A DNA stretch of 64,000 nt from Adiantum capillus-veneris (GCA_014529385.2 CM043966.1:93379087-93443086), one strand, 5' to 3'; shown: positions 40,078-54,051, counted from the stretch's first letter. Translations and numbers: made by a program. Notes: generated by a model from the letters alone, not told the origin.

Positions 40078-42858
40078 GTATCAAGTCTATGGCAAGAAAA
40101 CCAAGACTATGGTGAAAATCTTGGGAAGATTTTGGTAGTCTCCCCCTGTAACTAGAGCAAAGTCTCAAAAAAAAAGGGATGCTGCCAAAAGCATGAAAAA
40201 TTTCATAAACAATGTCTCTTAAATATGGGTGAATTCACCATCAATCACAAAAGCCAAAAGACTACGGCAAGGACTTGTAAATAGGGTACAAACCTCTATC
40301 ATACCAAAAGGATCTCAACATTTGAGAATTCCCCAATCAATAAAACCTCACCACAACCCTCCAAAGGCTTGCGGATTATAGTCGATCTCAGTAGTGATTT
40401 CTTCCAGACCAATTCTAAGAAAAGGTTGTTGGGACTCTGTGGAGGCCAAGAAATGGCTCCACAACGTCACTACAAAGGTAGTATCTACAATGCAACGTCC
40501 TACTACATATAGTCACTACTATACGTAGTAGGACTTACTCTCAAATATTAATGCAAGCAATATACCAAAATCCCTATGAAATTGTCGCTCTCAAAAGAGC
40601 ACACATTGCTCAATAGTGCACACTATATGCACATAGCTCCCACACAAGAGACAATAAAGTAAAGAAAAAATGTTTCCTAAGTAGACTTGAAACTTGAATC
40701 TTGTAGTACCTATGTAAAGAGTGTCCAAGTAGACAACTAGGCTATACACAAGAATCTAGAGACTCGTTCTCTCTGAAAGATGTCCACAAATGTCACACAT
40801 AGAGCCAAAATTCATATGGATATTATAAGCCTCTTTGAAAAATTGTAGAGAGATGAAACACCTGTAAGAATCCTGAGTGCATAAACAGGGCAAAAGTGTG
40901 ATGTCCCCTGTGAGCCTAGAGATATGAGCCATGAAACACATAATGAAAGTCCACTTGTAAAGAAAATTCCAAAAACCTGTCTTAGAATCCTGTGCCAAAG
41001 CCAAAAGACTGAGTCAATCCCACAAATTCTATCTTTGAAAACCTATGTCGATGTTGAATCTCCAACCTCCAGTAGCCACTACCTCTGAGCAAACCTATGT
41101 CGATGTTGAATCTCCAGTAGCCACTACCTCTGAGCTATGTTAAAGCTCATAATTCAGACTCTCAAAGTCCAATGTTTCCACGTTTTGAGCCTTGTACACT
41201 ATGTGTGTTGTGTGTGTTTCCTATACACACTCCTGCTCTCTCTAAAGTGCCTATAGCTGCCTTCAACTACAAGTTGCAAGAGTGTGTGTTGTGTTTGCTC
41301 CATGGACACATGCTTCAAAACTCCCAGAAAGCATGCATGGGAGAGGTTGTGAGGCCAAAGTCTTCCCACTTTCTTGTGTCTATTTGTATGAACTTGTCGG
41401 GAGTTTCCAACTCCCTTCTCTTGTTGCTTTTGTGATGCTCTCTACTGCTCTTCATTGCAAGATCTCAACGATTCTTCACTTCCTTACTTGCATTGAATTT
41501 AAAGCTATCTATTAAGCTTGTGTTTCTAGTGCTACTTGCTACCATGCTTTAGTGCTACTTATAGCTATGCATTGCATTGATTTATTTTGTGTTATCTCCT
41601 ACTAGCATTAAAATTCAATGCCCCCTTTGCCTTGCTATGATCTTCAATGCTCCAAGTCTCTAGTGTGCTTATTGTGTAGTGACTGTGGAGCTCCCAAAAT
41701 TGTTGAAGACCAATTTTTTATTATGAATCAAGATTTAGCTTCTCCAGAAGCTTATGCACACACAAAGCTTAATGCCATTTCTCCCCTGCTATTTGGAATT
41801 AAGTGGTTAGGGAGAGGAGCTGAGAAAGCACCAAGCCCCTAAATGTGAGAGAGTGAATTTAAAGAATCAAACCACAAGACATGCTACATAAATTTCAAAC
41901 TACAACCAAGAACCAAACTGATAATTCAACTTAGAAGCCAATTACAAGAAATTTCCACAAATGGGGCCCTATGTATGCTCAATACAAGCAATAAACACTA
42001 GGGTTAACTCTCCTTCTATGCAGCTTGCAACAAGTGGAATACACTAGAGGAGAGGATAAAGACGATGCAAGTCCTTGAAGTCAATCATTGATCTTCTTCA
42101 TATTCTTTTTCTTTTTCTTTTTTGAGAAAAAGAAAGAGATTTGGAGAGATCAAGAGAGTAATTATCTCACTTTGTCCTCCTTGTCAACCAAGCCTTATTG
42201 AGTGAGAGAGAAAGTGAGAAAACCTTCCCTTTTTCCTCCTTGCTTGCTCAAAGCTCTTCTTCCTTCACTTGTTCTCTAAAACATGCACGCACACATGCAC
42301 ACACACACAACTTCCCGTTGGTCGATGCTTCTTTGAAAAACCAATCTGCAGCAAAAGAACTATCTAGGGGCTACATTGTCATGAAAAGTGCGAGGGTTCA
42401 AGTTGTGGAGACGAGATGCCTTTGGCCTAGCTTTGTCAATCTTTTATCCTTATGCCTCTCCAAATAAATCTAAACGTGACAAACAATTTTTCTTGCAGTG
42501 ATTGTAAACATATCACACAAGGTTGTTTCTCAGAGCTTGTCAATTTTCGTCCAGTCATTGAATCTAAGGGTAATACCATCCCAAGACATCAATCTGTCCA
42601 TGTCTATGGGGCACTTGTTGCTGGGAGAGTCTTATTGTTATGTTCACTCATCATTATGTGGTGTAACCAAGTATGTTTTTATTGTTGAGTCTATATATTT
42701 TGTCCCTTCTAATTGTCTTTAGAGAGAAGTACACATACCCTATGTTTTTGTCCAACGGGGGTTCTCCTCTTGTTTCACAAGGCTTGACAGACTTGCCTAT
42801 ATATGTTGATATGTTATCAATTTGTCAATTTGTGTGTAGTCGGTCTTATAGGGAGGAA
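40078..42858. other. Unassigned region after Cop4 gag; small tandem duplication
   Basis: 40078-41170 is where the primer site and 5' LTR of Cop4 should lie, but no clear TGG primer site or LTR end is found. 41040-41140 holds a tandem duplication (AACCTATGTCGATGTTGAATC twice, units 53 and 46 bases). 41172-41842 has short plus-strand ORFs with no recognisable domain. 42280-42310 is CA-rich. 42440-42858 may be the degraded 3' end of a copia element. No host gene is supported. Confidence 0.5.
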
Positions 42859-43080
42859 TGTTGGAATAAGGCCTCCCATGTGGTATAGATCTCTTGTAGC
42901 ATGTAGAGAATGCACCACAAGTTCATGTGGTCACGGTCAGTTGTTGTTGCATGGGCCTCAAAGACTTAAATAACCTTCAAATGTTTTTCAACATAAGAGG
43001 TTATTTTTATTTTCGTACACTCATATCTATCAAAATCTCTCTCCCTCTCTCTTAGCTCGTGGTTCATATCCATCCCCCCT
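42859..43080 (+). repeat. Possible LTR start after a polypurine tract (weak)
   Basis: TATAGGGAGGAA then TGTTGGAATAAGGCCTCCC is the pattern of a copia polypurine tract and LTR start. No second copy exists in the window and no CA end could be fixed, so this is only a suggestion. Confidence 0.3.
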
Positions 43081-43596
43081 TTCCACATATGCATTTTCCC
43101 AAGAGGCCTTTGTGACACCAACCACCAAAAGATAAGAAGAGGGTCATGTTCCCAATAGGAAGGGAACTTCTCCCCAATTTTTCATCCACACAACCCCATA
43201 CAAGGGAAACCCTATGTAAGGAAGCCAAGAATCCCTATAACAGGTAGTTCTGTAGGGCCCAGGATGTAAAGTCAAGCCAATATTCCATGTAGTCATATGT
43301 AGGATTTAAAAAAAGTAAATTTTTCTTAGCCTTGCATGTGTCATCCAAAACGACAAGGGAGAGATTCTACCAAGGGTTTTACCAAAATCAAGATATTCAT
43401 CAGATAAAATTAATGTAAGTTAGGCTCTTGTATCATCTATTTATGAGAGTCACAACAAGTCTAATGGTTGACTAGATCATAGATTATTTGTCAAATACAA
43501 GTACCATATGACATCCAAGACTTATGAAAAGGTTAGATGAGGTAAGAAATACCAAAGGCCAAAGATTAATCACAACATGTACAAGTATGTGTGTGA

Positions 43597-43642
43597 GTGT
43601 GTGTGTGTGTGTACGCGCGCGCGCACACACACACACACACAC
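43597..43642 (+). repeat. (GT)n-(GC)n-(AC)n self-complementary alternating tract
   Basis: Purine and pyrimidine alternate throughout: GT units, GTAC, GCGCGCGCGC, then AC units. The GT and AC arms are complementary, so it can form a hairpin or cruciform as well as Z-DNA. Confidence 0.95.
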
Positions 43643-45374
43643 AGTCCCTTTCATCTATCAATAACTACTACATCCAACTACATACCTTTTGGAAATCATT
43701 TTACTATGGATCCTCTAAATAACTCTTGGTTTGGCACTGCATCGGGTTGTTGTTGCTCTAACACCTCATCTAGAGGGTGTCCTTGACTATGCTTTGAATC
43801 ACTATATCTGGCTAGTAATTATGTCATCTAACTATATGCACTCGAGTTAAAACTTGAGTTGTTGCCTTTTGGGCGATTACCTGGTGCTTTACTATACACA
43901 TCCCATAATGATAATTCCTAGCTTTTTCTATGCAGATTATAGTGGTTAAATGGAACTATCTACCACAAATAATTTTTAATTTAAAAAAAAACCTGCACCC
44001 ATTTTTGGTTACCTTATGGGTAAAACCCCTTAATATAACTCTTACAGGGGTTGCTTAAAACCTATTTTTTTGGCCCCATACCTAGGTGAGAGAGGAGGCT
44101 TTTGATTTGATCCGATTACCTAATATTCATCTCTCTGTCACGGCGGATCTCTTCCACTCATGATGTATCACGATCTCACTCTGATGACCTTGCTTGTTGG
44201 TGGGGACTTGGCATGGATTTCTTGCCTTACTCTCTTGGAATGATTCCTAGCAGTAAAACCTCCTACACTCATATAGAGGAGAATCGATGCTAGGCTGCTG
44301 CGGCACCTCCACAACTGAGTACTTTTGGTGATTTCCCCTGCCTCTTTCACTATATAAGGTGAGGGTTTTTTCCCTCTCTCACTTAGACTTGGTGTAGAAT
44401 GTACGAGTAAGGTCAGTTTGATGCTTAGCTTTGCAAGAATCTGTATCCACTGCTACTGTGATGATGGATGGCTTCACTTCAAAGGTTTTATTCACCGCCA
44501 TTAGTGTATACTGTGCATTCTACCACACTGGATTTTTTTAGCTTTTGTTCTAAACTTGTCTTTTACTAATGTTGATTGATGATATACCTGATCCGATGTT
44601 GCAGGGTTTGGAGTGAAACTCAAAATTGTACATTTCTGCTTTAAATTTGTTAGGCCTATAATGGGAAGGCTTGGGCATAAAATGTGATGAGAATGATTTC
44701 TATTATTGATCCTTTGTATAAAATAACTGGACTCTGGACTCTGGACCTGGAGACGCTTTTTAGAAAATGTGATATACTAATCTAAGCTTAGCAGGATCTT
44801 GTGCTTATGAGGTACAAAAAATGGTGGATTCTAACACTAGCTTCTGACCAACCTATAGTTTTTTAATCTAATCCTGTTGCTTTACTACCTAGAAAGTGGC
44901 ATAAACAAAAATTATGGCTGACTTAAGGTTACTGATGTGGCTTTTGTGGTATGGGGAAACATGGTTACATAAAAATTGCCTTATGAGATCAAAATTTAGA
45001 TTTTGGTTATGGTTGATTCGCTACTGGTTGACTGACTGCTGATGGAAGTTTAGACTTGTTCACTTGATAATCTGATTTTGTTGTGGTTTTACAAAAAAAT
45101 TCTAAGAACATTTCTTATATATTCCAGGGAGCTCTGCTCACTTGGTCTCTATGGTTTAACAGGATTAAAACATTAACTAACTATAGTATGGTTTAAGCAC
45201 AAAACACGTGGAAATTTTTCATGATTGTTATCGATCCTCTAGCTAAACATGACATATTCTTGGGTTGTTGGACTTATGGCCTGCTCGCTGAGCTGGAGGA
45301 TGTACTATAAAAATATATATTGATGGATCACTTAGTCACGGAATAAGGGTAAATTGTGTGTAATTTTACCATAG

Positions 45375-45475
<101 letters not shown>

Positions 45476-46867
45476 ACTTGTACATGTTGAAGCTAAGAGT
45501 TTCTATGTGGCAAGTGATACTTTTCACACTGAGATAGGATAGGGTAGCATCTCTATTAGAAGAGAATTGAACTTGAAGCATATCTCAAGAGCACATGAGC
45601 TACCTCCTCTTCCAAATAGCTAGTCTAGGTGAACAAGGCATGCATGATGAGTGCATAACGTACTTTTGTTAGCCTTTAATTAAGGGCTTATCAAGAAAAT
45701 CATCAACATTGGCAATTTGTCTATTGTTTGGATCAATTTGTTATTTTAGATAGAATTTTGGTTAAAAAGTTATTAGTGCAAATCCCAAGACCATAAATAG
45801 AATAAATTAAGGATAATCAAAATTTGGTTACCATCATGAGATGTAAAGAGTTTGGAAAGATATGTGTGTCAATAGGCCATAATCAATTATTGCACATTTC
45901 CCAGTGCCAACTCTACAAAAAGAAGACCGAGATGCTGGACCTGGCTAGCAAACTCTTTCAAGCTGCTATGATTGAAGGCGAGGAGTGATATGTCAGAGAT
46001 CATCTCAAAGAAGAACTCAATGAAGATGTTGAAATCTTGGAAGGTCTCTGGAATCAATCCCACGCCCTGCTGGTTCAAATTAGAACAGAACTGGATGCTC
46101 TCCTGTGAAAGCCTGAAGTCTCCAAGATCTCGTGAATTCTAGTGTTTGTCTAAGCCTTGAATAGCCCTTTTGATGTAATCCCAAGCTCACTCCTTGAGCT
46201 AACAGATGTAACTATTTATTCTAATATATTCATTCCTTACATTGTTTTTCTTTATAAAAAAAAGGCCGTAATCAATTACTTTGTGTGCGTGTGCATCTGT
46301 GTGGCCATCCTCGAGAAGAGGTTTAATTGGTGGAGGATAGGCCCTATTCCCCCACCACTTATAGCATAATGTTCCCAATTGAACAGTTAAGACATTAAAA
46401 GCTCCATTACCTTTTATTTAGAATTGGTAGTCTATAGCCTCAATAAATCATACTTACATATTGTCATGGAAAATGTTGAAAGGGGCTTGATATTGAATAG
46501 AAATTCAATGCATGGGACAAGAGTGTGGTAGGATGATGTAAGCATAAGTGGACCACCCTGCTTTTAGGCGAAATATACTCTAATTCTTTCAAAATCAAAC
46601 TGATATCCTAAAAACCTTCTATTAATACCATATCAATGAGGTTTTAGAGGGATTACTTCAAGTTCTAGGGTGTTATACCCCTATCCTAACAAGGACCTTT
46701 TGTTCGAATAAAGTAAAGGCAAGGAAAACCCATTATTAAAGAGATCCATCATGTATACAAGTCCTCAAGATACCATTCCATGTCAAAGGATCAAGTTAGC
46801 ACAAAAATATATTGTGTTAAGAGTACTCCGCATGGAAAGGTAAGTGTGCCACTAGGCCATAATCAAC

Positions 46868-47464
<597 letters not shown>

Positions 47465-48689
47465 AGTACTCAATAGATTATTTGCTGATAGACATGGAAT
47501 TAAAAAGGCAACAAATATGTAGCATGATGGAACATTGGTTTGCCTATTGTAATCCACTCAAGGTGCATGGGTGGAAGCAAAAAAGAGTGTCTAATGCATA
47601 TGTCCAATGATGGGATATCCTATTTATGCATACACAAAAATGCATGGAAAACAATATGCTGTGCAAGAAGGATTTTGAGGGGTTCTTCAGAAAGATGGTG
47701 TAGCTATAAAATCATATGACATGGATTTGCAAGCTGGCACCCCTTTAGGAATGGTTTTTGTTGACGAGGATATGTGCTCTCATCTTACTCTGCACTGTGC
47801 GTGAGTGTTGGATTCCACGACACTCCACCAATTGTAAGTTAATAGACTTCAACTCTTATGCTCATCTCATCCAACATGAGCGACATGACTTCAAATATGC
47901 TCAACTCTTCCAGCTTGAGCGTAAGCCTAATAATTACAACTCTTAGCACAGAGTTTAATATTGAACCTTTGGAACTAATGCTTTGCTCATTTTATGGCTT
48001 GGCAGCTGACTATGCCAAAGAGTGTTTTTTACACCTTGGCGACTTGAATTTTTATATTCTTGTGCTTACTACAAACATTTCTTCAGGTAAAAGTAAGCTT
48101 GAATCCTCAAAAAGAGGATTAGTGAAGGACCATTTGACATTGAAGATTTCTTTTGCCATACATGTTTTATCTTCTTTGAATCTGCATTCACGTTGGTTGG
48201 GTTGTCCTTCTTTGATTGTGAAGACTCCATTATCTGTTTGATTCTCCAATTAGCCCTATTGATAGGAGTCTTTGATGTTGTTATAGGCCTCTATTCATTG
48301 TTGGCATTTGACTTTTGACTAGGAGCATTGGAGGACTTAGGAATCCAAATCTTTTGATGATCTTTGTATCTCCATTGTTGACTTTGCTTCACTCTAGGTC
48401 TTGTTGAGTTCTTGAGATCTTCATGCAAGTTTGGTCTAGTTGCATTTGGCTTGTGGTTGATTGGTAGCCAAATCTTTGTATAAAGTTTGTAGAATCCTTG
48501 TCTAAGAGGAAGATCCTTTGAGATCTGTCTCTGTTCTGTATTCTCTTGAGAGTTGTGGTAGACTTTAGCATCTTTCGATGTGGTTTTGTTGTATACCTGC
48601 TTCTTATGTATCCTAGGATATTGTCAAAGTTGATACCTTGTGGGACTTCTTTATTGGGAGGGACTTGAAGTTACTTCATGTGCTCTAAC
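47465..48689 (-). pseudogene. G5 U3-like stretch and polyprotein C-terminal remnant
   Basis: 47465-47830 is non-coding; a TATA-like CTATAAAATC is at 47704. From 48689 down to about 48000 the minus strand has broken readings rich in Lys, Asn and Gln, including KIWIPKSSNAPSQ (48350) and ISRTQQDLE. No domain is recognised. It continues the ORF that ends with IWVPKP at 48690. Confidence 0.45.
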
Positions 48690-49127
48690 CTACGGTTTTG
48701 GCACCCATATCTGTGTGCTACCTCCATAGTACTCTTGTTCTTTGAAGCTCCATTGTGATGCTATCCATCCCATATGTTTGTCTTTTGGTGTTGATTTCTT
48801 GTCTTTAATCCAAACCGAATCATTGACTTTGACTAAACTGCTTAGAACAAACACTTGCTTGACTTTTCTTTGCTTTCTTGAGTACTTTGGCTGAAATATC
48901 TTTGCTTTTCTGGGTATCTCCTTAGAGGTTTCCATTGGGTCAGCAATTGACTTGAAGTTTTGAAATCCTGACTTGGCTGAAGAAGCTGATCCATGAGGGT
49001 TCTTTGATATAGAGGCAGATGCTGTCACACCTTCTTTGCTAATCGGTGGAGGGTCCACTTTAGCTTTGCCTTTGTATGCAAGATTTGTCTTCGATTCTTG
49101 TGATGTTTGCAACTTTGAATCTAGCAT
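48690..49127 (-). pseudogene. G5 polyprotein, basic C-terminal segment
   Basis: 145 residues open: SQESKTNLAYKGKAKVDPPP, PHGSASSAKSGFQNFKS, KAKIFQPKYSRKQRKVKQVF, then KVNDSVWIKDKKSTPKDKHM and STQIWVPKP. Lys-rich with repeated Trp-[IV]-[KP] turns (SVWIKDKK, QIWVPKP). It follows the protease-like part in the same region. No named domain. Confidence 0.5.
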
Positions 49128-49492
49128 TAACGATACTTGTAATTTTTGCTTGCTTCCTCTGGAAAAGAAAGTATTAGCATTTTATCTTCTTTGTAGGCCT
49201 TGTGTCGGTCTAACCACTGATGTCCAAGGATGACATCTGCAAGCATTTCCTTTGAAGGCTTCACCTGAAATTTTACATGCTCTTCATGATTTTGGATGCT
49301 AAGGGTAGCAACCATTTCTTTTTGACTTGTAGCCTTACCCATGATTGTTTTGATATCATGTTTGCATGGATAGATCTGAAGGATCCTTTGGATGTTCTCT
49401 GCAATCATATTGCACTTTGCTTCTTTATCCAGTAAAGCATTGCATCTGACACTTGCTCCTTTTGTATTGTTGAGAACTACAAATATTCTCAT
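49127..49492 (-). pseudogene. G5 retropepsin-like protease, active site altered
   Basis: 121 residues open: VVLNNTKGASVRCNALLDKE, AKCNMIAENIQRI, KHDIKTIMGKATSQKEMVAT, VKPSKEMLADVILGHQWLDR. The order of a hydrophobic-hydrophobic-D loop, a β-rich body and the ILGHQWL turn is that of gypsy proteases (usual ALLDSGATHNFI and ILGMPWL). The loop reads DKEAKCN instead of D-S-G-A-T-H-N, so the catalytic Ser-Gly is lost while the Asp remains. Confidence 0.7.
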
Positions 49493-49499
49493 TGGAGGT

Positions 49500-51130
49500 T
49501 CTATTGAAGATCTTCATCGTGCTATTTTCATGGTCTCATCTTGATCTAACTGTGTCTCTATGGAGGGTGACTTGAGACTCTGTTTTCCAATTTGACTTGC
49601 ATCGGCTGATTTGACTGGCAATGAATGATTGATCTTCGAACTTCCTATTTCTTCTTGGTTGTCTACATTCCCCTTTTTCTTTACTTCTAGATTTGGTGGC
49701 ATTATCTACTCAATAGCTATTGTGGTTGCCCTTTGCTCTGTTTGATTTGCACTTGCTATTGCCTGATTTGTTTTAAGCTCTTCTAAAGTTTTGATTGATG
49801 GAGATGAATCATCTTCAATAAGATCTGCTTTGATATGAGTCTCAGCCTCCATTTTAACTGTGCTTGAGGACTTTGTGCTGTCATCCGCGGGTGACCAGTC
49901 TTGTCCTTCATTCTTTGATATATGTGGTGACTCCATCATGTTTCAATATGTATCTCTAACAACTTCTGGGCCATTGGCATTCCCATTATGATGTCTTCTG
50001 GCATATCTTTTGCTATGATCACATGGAATTGAGCTATTATGATCTGTGAACTTACTTCAATGGTGGTGGAGATGATTCCTCAGCATTCTGCTCGTTTGTC
50101 TCTAGATATGCTCACAAATTTAGGAGCATCTTCCAGCTGTGGTGGCCACATCTTTTCCAAGTGCAAAAAGACATGAGGTTCTTGTCTAACTGAAAATCTA
50201 GCTTATTCACTTGGCAACTTTTCTTCATTTTCACCATCAATGTTGCACTTGATCGTCTTAGGATTTTTGTTTGAATTGATTGCTTTGCTATGGCAGTGTC
50301 CTTTGGTTGAACTTTATCTGCATTTTCTTTGCTTTGACCACCTGCTTCAATCGATGTTGATCCCATTGCTGTAATATTGCACTTTTTGTTTGTAATTTTT
50401 GAGCATTGTCCACGTGCATTTGAGTAACCTTTGATCTTAAAAGATCCATTGTACTTTTTGGAAGAATCTGTCTCTTCGGAGGAGAATTTGGTGGTGACCT
50501 TTGTGTAGATTTTTGAACTTTTGGTTCTTTTGACTTTGACTGTTTTGTCACCTATTATGGTTGCTCAAGGCTTTGCATCATCTTCAGATAGTCTTTGACT
50601 TGAGTCGAGCCATCTGTATGGGTTTGTACAAGGTCATGATCTTGCTGATATTTGTTATCCTGTGCATCTTGATATGCATATGTGAGCTTGATCACATGTA
50701 ACTGTTTGAACACTATTGGATTTGTTGGCTTTTGACTCTGACCTGTGGAGATCAGCTGAAACTTTTGTCCCTGATGATCTTCATAGACGTAATTATCTGT
50801 AGACTTTGATGGAATCCGGGTGAACTGAAAACTCCCAACAACCATATGACCTTTCAATGGTTTTTTCTTTGAAGAGGTCTATTGACTAGAAGCTTTAGGG
50901 CTTCTAACTGCTATTACGGTTCCAGATACATGAGATGATTTTGATGGATTTGCAGCTCCGCCCTTCCTAGTGCGATCACTATAGTGTGCTTCATTGTAAG
51001 AGTTCAATTTTTTTGGCTCTAGTTTAATCTTATCTTTTGGGACTGTGAAGGTACACTTTGGGTAGCACTGTTGATGTTTGGCATCTATAAGCTTTCTACA
51101 TAGTTTCCTATGTATCTTCGTGAAACATGA
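49500..51130 (-). pseudogene. G5 polyprotein, middle low-complexity part
   Basis: A series of minus-strand open pieces (49514-49702, 49706-49939, 50112-50366, 50288-50551, 50555-50857, 50879-51145) rich in Lys, Ser, Gln and Thr (SQIGKQSLKSPSIETQLDQD; RSPPNSPPKRQILPKSTMDL). They look like one disordered protein cut by stops and frame changes. I find no domain. A stretch such as FQFTRIPSKSTDNYVYEDHQ near 50830 is more ordered. Confidence 0.5.
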
Positions 51131-51840
51131 CAAATTATTCCCCAAGTATAGTTGTAGATAACATTATCTTTGCCCTGATATTGTCCCCAAGTCCAGTTGT
51201 AGATAACATTATCTTTGCCCTGATATTGTCCCCAAGTCCAGTTGTAGACAACATTATCTTTGCCTTGATATTTTCTATACCATGGGTCTCCTGTGATATG
51301 AGCTTCTGTGGTTTCAGGACCCAATGCATCATAGATGCTAGACTCTCGTCTATATCTACGAGACTGTTACGGTCAAAGTATATGTTCGTTTGGTCACAAC
51401 ATCGAAGTTTGGCTCCGAACAAATTTCTGGGTTTACTCGGGCAATATTCTTTAGCTCTAGAGAGGATGGGCTATAATAGATTCTTTCCTCTAAAATGAAC
51501 CATCCTTTTTTATCTATCACTGGACGCACTTCTACGAGTTGGTATGTGGGCCGTTCAAACACTGGTTGATCCTTTTTATACAATTTTCCTTTTTGGTCTA
51601 CATAGTGTGCATATGAATTATGAGTGCCATACAATGCTAACATCATTCTGTTTGATGTGTCCCTTAGACTCGTGAATGATTGCACACTTGTGGTAGTGGA
51701 TGCAAAATCATTTGTAAATTTAACAGTCTTATCAATTTTTGGTGATATTTGGACACCTTGATCAAATTCATGCAGGTATTTGTTGTTCAAAGAATCAATT
51801 TTTAAGCTTTTCAGGTGCCTATGCATCTTTATGCTCATTT
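51131..51840 (-). pseudogene. G5 polyprotein, ordered N-part with a 15-residue repeat
   Basis: An open 160-residue piece (51838-51356) has SIKMHRHLKSLKIDSLNNKY, MMLALYGTHNSYAHYVDQKG, YQLVEVRPVIDKKGWFILEE and YYSPSSLELKNIARVNPEIC. In the next frame (51324-51085), after TGDPWYRK, a 15-residue unit YQGKDNVVYNWTWGQ occurs three times in a row (45-base DNA repeat, 51150-51285). I know no family with this repeat. Aromatic and Gly rich, it could be a β-type module. Confidence 0.55.
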
Positions 51841-51887
51841 TGAACTTGCAGTGATTTTACTGGTGCTTCTAATGGTATGTAGAATCA

Positions 51888-52690
51888 TCAGATTGCATTA
51901 AAAGTGATGAGTTTAAATACACTTACATCGACATTCACATTTCCAATTTTCTCGGTGCCTTGCTTGGTAGTTGATGTGTCCCTGTTGTCTGGATATCTTG
52001 GACAATCTTCAAAAAAATTTCCACCTTTTTGTCCACAATCTGAGAAATACGCCATGACGGGTGGTATTTCAACTGGCTCTATCATGTCAAGCTCTACTTG
52101 AGGAGCTTTTGTTTCTGTGCTTGCCATGTTGTCGGCATCTTCTTTCAAAACACTTAGCATCAAGCTATAAATTGCTCCATCTAGACCTTTGTACCGTCTT
52201 TGACTTGGTCCTCCAATTAGACTGGCTTCTATTGGCTAATCTGTTGGATCTTCCACTTCTGGCTCTCGACTATAGATCTGACCACTGTAATCCATGTACA
52301 ATGACCTTGATTGCATATGCACCAAGTGTATGTTTTGCTAGCTTGTGCAGATTTTTGAATAAACACTTGGATTGACTTTCTGAACTTCTATCTACACTTT
52401 ATCTTTGAGCTTGCGCTCCACTGAAGTCTGTGAACTTCTGGGAGTTCTCTGAATGAGGCATTACCTTGATGAATAGGATCTTGGCTCCTGTGTTGCTTTT
52501 GCTACTCCATCAAGTATCTATGGCCTTCACAATCTGCATATAAGACCTTATCTCCATTGTAGCCATATAGCTATAAAATCTGCTCTGTTGCAGCTATGCA
52601 TTTTTTGCTACTGCTACTAGCTTGCTCTGCTGTACTTGAATTCTCTGCTGGATTTGAGTCCATGTCAGTTGGTTCTGTAAAAACCGTCTC
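51888..52690 (-). pseudogene. G5 polyprotein, N-terminal part with zinc knuckle
   Basis: Likely start MDSNPAENSSTAEQASSSS at about 52660 on the minus strand; then GDKVLYADCEGHRYLME, FRELPEVHRLQWS, YSREPEVEDPTD, GLDGAIYSLMLSVLKEDADN (52160). A zinc-knuckle-like FSDCGQKGGNFFEDCPRYPD lies near 52045; its first Cys is now Phe or Ser. It has several stops. It sits where gag should be but has no recognisable capsid fold. The RNA-binding role is inferred from the knuckle. Confidence 0.5.
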
Positions 52691-53820
52691 CTAGTAGATT
52701 TTAGTATTGATTAGTAGAAATTCTCCTGCTCGTACTAGCCTAATCTGAATCACATGTGATTTGTGGCGATGTTCGTCCAATTAGACGTTGGATTTTCAAT
52801 ACAATTGCTTGCACTTAGCCTATTTATAGCGTGCACGTTCACTTCTAGCTTCTTGACTGAATTGTGGCTGCACTTTCCAACCCTGAGTACGAAATTTGTT
52901 TCTGCTGCTCACAACTTCGAGTTGGTTGGTTTCAACTGTTCTTCTGTTGATTTGGTTCACTTTGCACGGTTGGCTCAGTTTGCGGCTCTTCTAGCCTTTT
53001 TTGCGGTTTGTGATTTTCCCAGCTGTGCTTTTTTGCTAATTCTGCCTCTTTTTTGGCACTTTTTACGACTTTCTTTTTATTTTTCTTAATTTTTTATAAA
53101 AATTTAAATTTTCTATTTTTTTGGATATTTTTAAATGATTTTTTAGAATTTTTTGGGAAAGTTTTGTTTTTTTAAAAAAAGTGAATTTTTTAAATTTTAT
53201 GTGATTTTTAGAAATTTTTGTGATTTGTTTTGTTTTTTTCGATTAGTTTATGAATTCTCCGTGAGCTTTAATGAATTTTCTATGATTTTTGGTGAATTAT
53301 TTGTGAATTTTGATTTTTTTAGAATTTTTTGTGATTTATTGGTGAATTGTTTGACCACTTTGGATTTTTTATGGAATTGTTTTGAGTTTTTTACTATTTT
53401 TGTGAATTTTTTGTGGAAATTTTGAAATTTTTATGATCTTCTAAGTGTTTTTTATTTTTCTGTAAATTTTCTATGTTTTTTTCTCTTTTCTTTTGTGATT
53501 TTTTGAACTCTTTTTTTTGGTGAATTTTTATTCTCTTTTTTATTGATTTTTGTGAGTTTTTTTATGTTTTTCCATTGTTTTATTTTTTATTATGTGTATG
53601 TGTGTGTGTGTGTTTTTGTTTGTTTATTTGTTTGTTGTTTTTTAAATTATAAACAAATTAAATTAAATTTAAAAAAATTTTGTTTTACCTTGAATTAGCT
53701 GGCTTCGCCTACGCGTGGATTTTGGAGAGTCTGGAGCGGGTAGGCGGCAGTGCAGCACGCCGTGCGCGATTGAAGGCGGCAGTGCAGCACGCCGTGCGCG
53801 ATTGAAGGCGAGGACTGCGG

Positions 53821-53909
<89 letters not shown>

Positions 53910-53998
53910 GGGCGCACATGGGTGTGTGTGTGTGTGTGTGTGTGTGTGTTGACAACAACAGGCGTCAGCGTGTAGCAGGGCGGGCCCGGCAGGGAGAG

Positions 53999-54051
<53 letters not shown>

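Noticed and set aside
41172-41842. Plus-strand ORFs of 74-87 residues with Cys-Leu-rich sequence that could be a small secreted protein
   Set aside because: No signal peptide cleavage logic, no conserved Cys spacing, and overlapping frames of similar length; composition alone does not support a gene.
42498-42888. Copia RNase H end before the possible LTR at 42859
   Set aside because: Phrases such as YVDMLSICQF and GGMLE fit loosely, but no RNase H motif (ADxxTK, HIxT) is readable; kept only as a weak LTR hint.
53669-53975. ORFs of 82-87 residues around 53.8 kb on both strands
   Set aside because: They read Leu-Ser and Glu-Arg runs from the GA tract and have no other domain.
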